Origin: Malaya genurostris
Taxonomy: Eukaryota; Arthropoda; Insecta; Diptera; Culicidae
Reading direction: 5' to 3'
DNA length: 64,000 nucleotides
Assembly (NCBI RefSeq): GCF_030247185.1
Contig: NC_080571.1
Location: forward strand, 163,342,352 to 163,406,351
Part shown: one piece after another, positions 55,541 to 64,000 of the stretch
Layout of the letters: every line of letters begins with the position of its first letter
Position numbering within the stretch: position 1 is the stretch's first letter
Program-made: the position numbers and the translations under genes
Notes under the pieces: model-generated
Seen by the model: the letters and a program-made list of their open reading frames with translations, nothing else
Told to the model about the DNA's origin: nothing
The model's database searches: none

Positions 55541-56745
55541 GCCTGAACGTGCTTCCGAGGGGTGTAAGCGGGTGATTTATGCGCCACTCTCGATGAGAGA
55601 CCACCCGCCAGATGTGTGGCTGCCCGGCCTTTTGAGACTTCTCGGGAGAAGGTTCCGGTTTCCCTCTTTGTAGGGTGGAAGCAAGCTAGTCGACCAAAAG
55701 CGCGTCCGAGTCGCGCGTGTCATACAAACTACGTCACGTCCGAAATGTTCAATGCGATCTCAGTCCGAAAATGATATTCTCACACGGTCGTAATCATCAC
55801 GGGCAAAGTCTAACTTCCCAAATTAACCAATCTGCAGAAAACTTGAGAGTGGTTCCGGTAGGTTTCAGGGCCAACCTCCCCAGTATAAACAAAATACAAC
55901 AAAAAAACTACAAACGAGACGGAACTCTGGACTTGAAAAGCTTCATCAATCTGAAAATTGGAGAACTACATCAAATCACAAAAAAAGGTTTTTACAAAAT
56001 CACAAATCCAACATTTATTGGCCTTTATCGGTTTTCCCGATCATGTTCTCTGTTCACTCTACGCTAGCTAGCTATTTTCATTCTTTCACCTTTCCCTCAT
56101 CTATCCTAACTGGCGATTTTTTTATTGTCTGCGGTGCGTGCTTTCGGTGTTCATTGTTCACCTCACTTGCCTCTTATCTCATTTGTGCAAAATCACTTGG
56201 AAATTTCTTTAATTATGATATATCGATATGCAAATTAGACGGTAGGGTAAGGCCGTCAATAGTGACCCCATGCGCATGGACTTCACAACAAATATATATT
56301 GTACTCACGACCTAGGATTTACGTGTTGGCGGGGGACGGCGATTCCTACTGGTGCTACTGATGATGACGATGATGATGCTAACGATGCGACGCGATGCTG
56401 CGACGAGTGCGTTTCCCTCGATCGAGCTGAACGGGCGACGCTGGTCTCCCCCGCCGATTTGTGGACTTACGACGACGGGATACTGCCGTCGAGTTTTCCG
56501 ATCGTCACCAGAAAACTTAACAGCGTTGATGATGGTTGTCTACTAACCCTGCCAAGGCGCAAGATTGACGGATGCTGCCTTCTTCCGGCCCAGTGTATCG
56601 CCGGGACCAAACCTTGAGACAGTTCGTGGGGTCAAGAGCGGTCTCTAATGTACGGGTGTGATGTGTCGGGTACTTCGACGGTAGCCACAAACCTGTGAAA
56701 GATATTGCCATTGCACAGAAAACGCATAAGCACGTGCACCTTGGT
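55541..56745. other. No recognised gene; possible retroelement leader on the minus strand
   Basis: GC-richer than its neighbours, with several ORFs of up to 116 codons but no domain. A GATGATGATG-type run lies at 56,353-56,385. On the minus strand the block lies just beyond the possible LTR at about 56,748-57,534, where a leader would be. Confidence 0.4.
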
Positions 56746-56747
56746 AG

Positions 56748-57534
56748 TGTCACAATTTACAAGTTTACCTTGATATCTGGGTTTCTACACACACGCGAAC
56801 CGCCAAATTAAACGATTGGGAATCTAACTGCGTTTCTATTCTATTTGAGAAAGGAACAAATTTACATTTTGATGAAGAATTTCAAGTTACATTTAAAATT
56901 TACCGAACTTAACACAACACGGCGCGAACTGAAATCGAACCACTCTTGCCTCTTCCACTGATAAGTTCAAAGTGGTTTATTGGGCTTTGAGAATCCTCAG
57001 AATAACCGCGGTTTGTACATCTTCGTTAGCGGATCTGACGCATTTTCCACGAAGTGGATAATAGCGATAGTTCCGAATTCGCATTGATCAACCCGAACTT
57101 CCCCAGTCGCATGATCGCATCTCGTTTCTGCGAACGACCCCAATCAATCCAACCCACCGCCAGACCAGTCATCAGAGCGAAACAGAGCATTCTCCCGAAA
57201 GATTAACGCGGTCATGAACTTTGTAAAGGTCAATGGCCTCTTTCGGTAACCCAAACAAACACCCCATCGGCTGCGACGCCAGGCAAAGCAGAAAGCAATT
57301 GGCGCGTACTAAGAACGGCGGGAAATCAGCTGCTGTGTCTTAGGGCAAATCTCCTACTTAGAGCTTTTTCATCATAACGGGATGATTCGATTTTGTGAAC
57401 CTATTTTAATATCGTTTCGTATATTTATTATATTAAATTTTAATACAATAATCTATAAACATTATTATTAAAGATCATTAACCTACTAACTATTATTTAC
57501 AAAAAAACTATATTCTAATTCTGTACTCGTTACA
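56748..57534 (-). repeat. Candidate LTR preceded by a polypurine tract
   Basis: On the minus strand a polypurine tract GGGGGGAATGA (57,546-57,536) is followed directly by TGTAACGAGTACAG, a good LTR start. An end at TTGTGACA (about 56,748) would give about 790 bp. The start is well supported; the end is a guess. Position and orientation fit the 3' LTR of the gypsy element at 59.5-63.0 kb. Confidence 0.45.
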
Positions 57535-57714
57535 TCATTCCCCCCTAAATATACGAAAATTTGATTGGAATTAGAAATCCAATCAAATTTTCGTAGGCCA
57601 TATAAGATTCATTCAAAGAAATTATTGGAAACTTTCGGGGTCATATATGGTCATCGCCAACGATGTTGGCTCCTTCTCTATTTCCAGTACCTTAACCATC
57701 ACGGATAAGGCCTG

Positions 57715-57909
57715 CTACTGACTATCATCAACTTTCGTCTCCAGTCTCCAGCGAAAATTTATTAACAATTTCTGAACTACGACTTCAAAGGCCAATAGAA
57801 AAAAAACTATAACTATAATAAGTAGTGTATTAATGCGATGACCAGAAAACCAGAAAGAACGTCGAACATTACTTTTTGATGACTGACGGACTCCATTCAC
57901 CCTTCTCAA
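57715..57909 (-). CDS. Short ORF with one transmembrane segment before the LTR
   Basis: The 64-codon frame has a basic N-terminal part, a hydrophobic segment INTLLIIVIVFFLLAFEVVV (residues about 26-45) and a short polar tail. It ends about 180 bases before the polypurine tract, where the membrane anchor of an envelope-like third ORF would lie in env-bearing gypsy elements. The upstream 1.5 kb has no open frame, so any such gene is decayed. It could also be a chance hydrophobic ORF. Confidence 0.3.
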   Translation of the reverse strand: MRRVNGVRQSSKSNVRRSFWFSGHRINTLLIIVIVFFLLAFEVVVQKLLINFRWRLETKVDDSQ

Positions 57910-59537
57910 TCATACATCCCATTCTAACCAACATTTATAAGACCCACTACACATAACTGGCTTCAACTCAAAGGTGTCGACGAACCTTGAGCGAGCACAC
58001 AAATAAACGACTGGAACATTATTTTCTACACCTGGACGTACCGATTAACGAAAATAATATTCACGAAATTATTCACCTATGTGAAACAAGAAAACCGCGA
58101 GTCCAGTTTGCGTCCTGCCCCCAGCACATAGCGAGATTATAGGACCCAAACTCTCCTCACAAAAATAAACAAGCTGTTTCTATCCGCAATTCGCTCCACA
58201 GAGTAACGACTCCGCGATTTTTGCTTATTGCGACCTCGAAACGAAAAGTTTTCCTTAAAAGAATTTAATTTTACCCACCGGACATTACCCGATAATAAAA
58301 AATTCTTCAAGAACATAATTACACGAAAACAAACTCATTCATGCACCCCTCACATACTCTATATACCCTAGAATCCAACTACGCGCCCTGTCAGAACGCG
58401 AGCCGGTCTATCATTCATACAAGTTCCGTCCCATCTTAACGAAACGTCAAACAGAGAAGCAAAGTGAAAAAAAAATATAGTGTGTGCGCTACGGGGTTAT
58501 TCCGACGGAAAAATCGATCGGAATCGTGAAAATTTCGATCTAAATAGTGTTGAATTGGTGAAAAAAAACGGCGACTGGTGGATTAACCGGAGCCCGAATT
58601 AGGAGAGTAAAACCAGTATTCGTTCCTTATTGGGTGTAAAGTTGTTCTTTTTTTTTTTTTTTGGTTAGACTGCAGTCTAGGTAACCCGGTAGCGTGAGTA
58701 CGACACTAATAAAAACTGTATGCCGCTCCCGGCTTATCAACCCCTGCAGTGGACTATGTTGTGGACTGAGGTATGAGGATGTCAAAAACCGATCAGAAAA
58801 GGCGTTTGTTACTATGGGCTGTTGGCTCCGTCAGGAATAGACCACCGAGTAGGACTATTCGATCCACTTGAACGCTAAGGTCGTTGCTGCGTGGGATACT
58901 TGCGCGCTAGATAAATGAATCAGATATCTATTTATAAACGGAAACTAATTTTGTGATTTGTTTACGTAGGGAGCATTTACCGTGCAAATGCATGTTGTGC
59001 ATCGATGGACAAGTATCCCCACAGCAGGCAGGGAGTATGCCAGTAAACTGATTGACGATTGGCAAACATTCCATTTAAAGAAAAAAATTGTGTTTGGAGA
59101 ACCGTGAGTTTTATATGAAACTAACCCTAAAACTAAGTACTAATATTATCGTAAGTGCTAGGAGGCTAAAGACTAATAAACTAAACTACTATTTACAATA
59201 TATCCTTACAACGATTATTTACATACGTGTCGCGATCTCTTCGGTTTTCTTTGTTGTCGCGAAGAAAACCGCTTATCCGTGTCGGGGTATTCGCGTATCG
59301 CGAGCTCTTTCGGTTTTTCCCTAAATTTGTTAACGCGTTTTAAACCAATCCCGGTACACTCAAGAACAGATATGTTCGTGTTTCTGTCCGAGTCCTTCGA
59401 GATTGTGTTAAAAGAAGTATGACCCTTAATGGTGTTTTTTTTTTTGTAATCTGGTCTCCCCTTTTTAGAGGTACATAGCTGAAAAAAAAACTGACCTTAC
59501 TTTAAAAATCTGCTCAAACCGTTCAATTTTGTTTACC
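57910..59537. other. No open gene between pol and the transmembrane ORF
   Basis: No frame of notable length on either strand. A purine run (AAAAAGGGGAGA on the minus strand, about 59,460) lies just after pol. Stretches near 58,640 ((T)16) and 59,090-59,340 show no domain. Confidence 0.45.
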
Positions 59538-62500
59538 CTATCTGGACGGGTGAAACTTTTTTAGTTTATTGGCGAAGTAGACACCAAGTCTTTTCCCCGT
59601 TAGATCCTCCACCTCATAAGTGTGAGAACCCAGCACTTTGCGGACTACTGCTGGTTCATATTTAGGGGCCAGCTTTTTGCAATACCCTTTCCCCTTATCC
59701 GATAGGTCGAAGACCTGTTTGAGCACCTTCTCTCCGACCGTATAGGTTGCACATTGTGAGTTGGACCGAAGGTTATAGGTTTTGGCGTGTTTTTGGTATG
59801 CTGTAGCCAAGTTAGCTTTTACTTCTTCGAAAAGTGCTTTTCGTCGCGTGGATACCTACTTCCCCTCTTCGTCCTGTTGTTGATAATTATCGCGTACGAT
59901 GCTATATTCGCGGCCGTCCGATATTTTATTTTGGCCGAATACGACGAAGTACGGGTTGTACTTTGTAGAATTGTGCACAGCATTTCTTATTGCATCTGCA
60001 ATTTCCTGAATGTCTTCTGCCCAGTGATTATGATTTTTCTTAAGTGTGGCTCGAATGGCGGTAGTGATTACCCTGTTCACTCTCTCGGTGTTATTCACCT
60101 GGGGATGGTAGGCAGGCGTCAACCAATGCGACACGTTATACGATTCGAGTAGATCTCTGAACGATTTGGAGACGAACTGTGAACCGTTATCCGTCAATAA
60201 AATTTCTGGAACACCAAACAGTCGGAAGATCATGTTTTCCACGAAATCTACCAACGAGCTCGCCTTTGCTTCTCGAAATGGCTGGACCAAGATAAACTTA
60301 CTAAACACGTCGGTGGCAACAAGAAGACAGGTGTTTCGATTCCTTCCCGATGGTGGTAATGGGCCTATATAGTCTAGAGTCACGAATTGCCACGGGTATT
60401 CGACTGGCTTCTGGGCTCCCATTGGCGGTGTGACGTTAACGTTCCCCGACTTGCTTGTCTGGCATCGCAGACATTCTTGGCAGAATGAGTGAATGTCGTT
60501 GGTCATTTTGGGCCAATAGAAGTGCTCTTTCACGGTGGCCAAGGTCTTTTCAAAACCGAAGTGCGCCTTGTCATGCTCCCTACGGATGATTTCTCTTCTC
60601 TCGTTCTTCGGAGGGTAGTACTTCCAAGCAAACCGTGCGTCGCTTTGTCTATTTTTGGTTCTCACGTATTGGAATATCTTTCCGTCAATAACTTTTTTCT
60701 CGCTGTGTTTCTCCGGCTTCGCCCTTATGTTGTCCAATAGCTGTTCATACTCTGGGTCGGTAGACAGTAAGGCTATAGTATCGATCGTGGTTGAACGCGA
60801 TAAGCAATCTGCTAACACGTTTGCTTTTCCCTTGCGATAGAGAAGTTCGAAGTCGTATGCTTGGATACGTAGGGCCCATCGGAGTAGCTTAGCGTTTCCA
60901 GTCTCCGTACCCAGGTTGAACAGCCATAACAGGCTTCTGGCGTCTGTCACTACCCGGAATTTCGTTCCCTCAACGTAATGTCTGAAATGCTGGATGGCCG
61001 ATAATACTCCGAGACATTCCTTTTCCACTGCCGAATAGCGACGTTGTGTTCGGTTTAGTTTCTTACTAAAATAACTTATAACGCGATTTTCTCCTTCCTG
61101 TTCTTGTAATAGTGCTGCTCCAATTGCCCGGTCGGATGCATCGGACTCGATGGTGAATGGCCTCGAAAAGTCTGGATTCGCTAGTATCGGCGCAGAAGTT
61201 AAGACCGACTTCAATTCGTTAAAGCCTTCTTCGGCTTCTCTTGTCCAAGTGAAGCGCCGGTTCTCTTTTGTCAGCAAGTCGGTGATCGGGGCCGTAATTC
61301 TGCTGTAGCCCTTGATGAATCGCTGGTAAAACCCTGCTAATCCCATTAGTCTTCGTATGTCTTGTTGGTTTTTTGGGCGGGCATAGTCTAGAATGGGTTG
61401 AATGCGACTGCTGTCTATTGTCACACCGTTTTCATTTAGGAGATAACCTAAATACATGACCTGTTTCCGACAAAATCTTGATTTATCGAGTGAAATGGTT
61501 AGGCCTGCCTTCTGGAGTCTCTCCGCCACAATACTTAGTAGTTTTAGATGGTCTTCAAATGTTTTCGTTGCTATGACTATGTCATCCAGATAAACGAAAA
61601 CCCTTGGTTCTAAATCCGAGCCTAATGCTTTGGCCATCAGTCGTGACATAGTAAATGGAGCATTCACTAATCCAAACGGAAGGACTTTGAACCGGAAGAC
61701 TCCTTCAGCTGTACGGAATGCCGTTAGGTTCCGACTTTCCTCTTTCAATGGGATCTGAAAGTAGGCGTCTTTGAGGTCTATTACTGAGAAATATTTTGCC
61801 TTTCCCAATCGTCGGAATATGTCTTGCATATTTCGCATTGGGTAGGTATCTTTGATTGTTAGTTTGTTTATCTTTCTAGAGTCCAAGCATACCCTAACTT
61901 TACCGTTCTTTTTTAATACCGGTACAAGGGGATTAGTCCATTCTGAATAACACTCTTCGACTGCATCCAACATCTTGAACCGTTCCACCTCCGCCTTCAC
62001 TGCTTTCTGCATGTACGGAGAACATCTGTACATAGGTGGATTGCGAGGAACCGCCCCGTCTTGTAGCTTTATCTCATGTTCTATTAGGTGTGTTCTTCCC
62101 AGTTTGCCCGTGGAAGTCAATGCGAAACTTCTTACGGCATTGGCTAGTTGTTTGTGTTGCTCCGTTGTAAGGTCATGTTCCGTTTCTATATTGTCTGGAT
62201 CTGGCATTGAATCGGTTGGCCCTTCGTATATCGGAATGTCGAGGGTTTCGTCAAACTCTTCTGTTTTATCACCCTCTGGTAAAGTATTCGCCGGTTGGAT
62301 GGTAAAGCATATCAACGGTTCTAGCTCTGGTTTAATTAGTTCTAATTCTTCTGGTCCTCTCCCCAAGTCAATCATAGGCCTTATTTTGAATGAATCCCAA
62401 AAGTCTGCTCCCAATATCAATTTCCTCGATATTTCAGGTACCACAATCGTGGGAATTACCTTTGTTACCCCTTTAAAGGTAAACGGAATATTGAGTAGTC

Positions 62501-62687
62501 CGAGACACTTGTGATTCGTTCCATCCGCAGTGGAAACTCGAATCGAAGCTGGCTGTATTTTTAAACCGTATCTTTCAACTAGTTCTAATGAGTTTAGTAC
62601 GCTGATCCCTGCCCCGGAATCTAAAAGGGCTTCGAGTTCCGTCTCAAATACTTTTACTTTAAGATGTGGGCATCTACTTGCACCCCT
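59538..62687 (-). pseudogene. Pol of a Ty3/gypsy element: protease, RT, RNase H, integrase
   Basis: One frame runs over about 1050 codons with a single stop, TAG at 59,858-59,856. In order: protease LLDSGAGISVLNS (about 62,615), RT with KKNGKVRVCLDSRKINKL, FSVIDLKDAYFQIPL and VFVYLDDIVIA, RNase H with TIESDASDRAIGAALLQ and VVTDARSLLWLF, integrase HHCC zinc motif (HDKAHFGFEKTL...CQECLRCQ), then LDYIGPLPP, LLTDNGSQFVS and HPQVNNTERVNRV (DDE). After the TAG the integrase C-terminus (YEPAVVRKVLGSHTYEVEDL) stays in frame to 59,538. All catalytic residues that I can check are present. Confidence 0.9.
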
Positions 62688-62690
62688 TTA

Positions 62691-62993
62691 TTCGTTTCCC
62701 TGCTGTACTCGTTCCGTTTTGGGACTTGAGCACCGTTCGCAGTTACGAATTGTACGTCCCAAACTGCCGCAACCGTAGCAGAAAATCAGCCTTGGCTTCT
62801 TGCATTGTCTCCATCCGTGTCCCTCGTCTTGACAATTCCAACACTTCATAGGGGCAGATTCTTGATTGGGTCTAATCCCGTAGGTTTGTTGCTGTTCTCT
62901 AGGCTGCCTTGGGCTGTACGGTCCTCTTGGGTTTCTATCGATGCCGGATCCGGCGTAAAATTCTATTTCCTTGCCACCGATATTCCTCGTCTA
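62691..62993 (-). pseudogene. Gag C-terminus with two CCHC-like knuckles
   Basis: The frame contains GPYSPRQPREQQQTYGIRP, then CWNCQDEGHGWRQC and CYGCGSLGRTIRNC. The first is a standard knuckle; the second lacks His (Gly-Arg-Thr instead). It ends at TAA 62,690-62,688, and pol follows in the same frame. Upstream, a TAG at 62,993-62,991 and loss of similarity mark the truncated edge of the element, so most of gag is missing. Confidence 0.75.
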
Positions 62994-63916
62994 GTTTTTC
63001 GCACCGTCGGCACCGGGAAAAACTCGGCGAGGAATATTGATGACAACCAAATGGATTTCATGCCGAATCTGGCATTCCAATACATGCACTGCCGGCAGCT
63101 CAGTCAACGCCGATGAGGAAAAAAACGTCTCGGATAGTCCCGTAATGGCCTTCCTAGCATAGAGCGAATAGACTTTTATTATGACTTGTTCATGGTTCTT
63201 TGTAACTAAAGCATTATTTAAATATTTTAAAGAATTGATTTTCAATACTAAACTAATATTAATCATCAAAATTTGCCGTTAGCATTTTTATAGTTGTTCC
63301 AAGAAAATTGAGAGGTCGATTAGTTTTCTCTCGTTGTATAATAAGATTTTCTAGTGAATAACAAGCTTGACTGTGCTATACACCGTAGTTTAAAGCACGA
63401 TTAAAAATCGTAAAAAATCTTCAAAATATGAATACAAACTAGTAGAGTTTGTAAGTCATGTTAGTTGATGGCCATACGAACCGACATCGATTATATCAAG
63501 TTTCGGGTTCCGATGCCAGAAGTACCTACAAGAGTGTAACTCACTTCTATTTATCGTGTTTCAATCTGAATGTTATACTAGTTAATGCACAAACGATCCC
63601 TTGGTTTCATTCAAGAATCAATGAGAAGAAAGGCATCATTACACCACTAGGTGGATTAAAACAGATTCTTAGATTAGCATGATTTTGTGAACTACTCGAA
63701 TCAATATAAATAAATTAGTTTCAAAAATGAGCCCAAGTTAGTTTTTTCCTCCTATTTTCCGTTGTTGATTTATACATTGTTTGGGACCGTTAAAAAACCA
63801 CGTATACCAAAATCTGGTGGTTGTCGATTTATATTAAACATAATCGGTTAGTTGTATTGATCCATCGTGAATATCGACGAAAATATTGTGGCAATACAGC
63901 GTCCAACAGCGAGACT
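62994..63916. other. No gene; repeat terminus at 63,625-63,668
   Basis: AT-rich sequence. GAAAGGCATCATTACACCAC followed by TAGGTGGATTAAAACAG is another right-hand terminus of the family seen at 30,994 and 35,731. The preceding 150 bases (CGGGTTCCGATGCCAGAAGT) are a weak match to the 329-bp units. Confidence 0.6.
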
Positions 63917-64000
63917 TAATTTTGTCGTGAATACGACTTACTTTACTATGAGGCGCCTTTTCAAAATTAGCCATTTGGAAGAATGGACAGAACTTAATCA
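63917..64000 (+). repeat. Start of a second copy of the 25.8-kb dispersed repeat
   Basis: TTAATTTTGTCGTGAATACGACTTACTTTACTATGAGGCGCC-type sequence equals 25,812-25,870 with few changes; the window ends within it. Confidence 0.8.

Noticed and set aside
56270..56617. Asp-rich plus-strand ORF of 115 codons
   Set aside because: The Asp run is a GATGATG microsatellite and the frame has no domain; the region lies where a retroelement leader would be on the other strand.

Overview
This is a eukaryotic window, most likely from a culicine mosquito and probably Aedes. That assignment is my inference. It rests on the transposon types, on tRNA-related SINEs that I recall from mosquito genomes, on the dispersed termini ending in CACCTAGTGGTGTAATGATG and on long (TA)n, (GT)n and (AAT)n tracts. 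I see no intact single-copy host gene. Nearly all of the recognisable sequence is transposable elements, many inserted into one another.

1-14.9 kb. A decayed I-clade LINE with endonuclease, RT and RNase H (1-3.9 kb) comes first. A small exon-like ORF with a signal peptide (4.31-4.51 kb) is cut by a 5'-truncated CR1/jockey-like LINE (A1). A1 is itself split by an apparently full-length, minus-strand member of the same family (A2, 5.87-10.89 kb). Both A2 ORFs are open. A second I-clade copy follows (12.9-14.88 kb).

14.88-41.55 kb. An LTR retrotransposon sits inside that second I copy. The interrupted RT frame resumes at 41.555 kb and a 4-bp GTCT duplication flanks the insertion. Its 5' LTR has been hit by an ORF1-only retroposon and by a 161-bp MITE. 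Its interior holds many other elements: a tRNA-derived SINE, a hAT-type MITE, part of a Ty3/gypsy element, an L2-like LINE, histone H2A/H2B remnants within a dispersed repeat, and large arrays of a 329-bp repeat in alternating orientation. Its own decayed plus-strand pol lies at 37.4-40.4 kb.

41.6-51.5 kb. After the end of the I fragment comes a 2.1-kb segment bounded by 55-bp perfect inverted repeats. Next is a 1.3-kb DD37D mariner inside a (TA)n tract. Then a second LTR of the same family as the 14.88-kb LTR is split by a nearly complete CR1/jockey-like LINE (element B).

51.5-64 kb. This part holds two more SINE copies, a DD41D transposase pseudogene, an R1/LOA-type endonuclease fragment and a minus-strand Ty3/gypsy gag-pol. 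Downstream of that pol are a short transmembrane ORF, a polypurine tract and a possible LTR start. The final 84 bases begin another copy of the dispersed repeat that precedes the histone remnants at 25.8 kb.

The genes do not form a host pathway. The window is best read as layers of insertions, several of which can be ordered by who interrupts whom.
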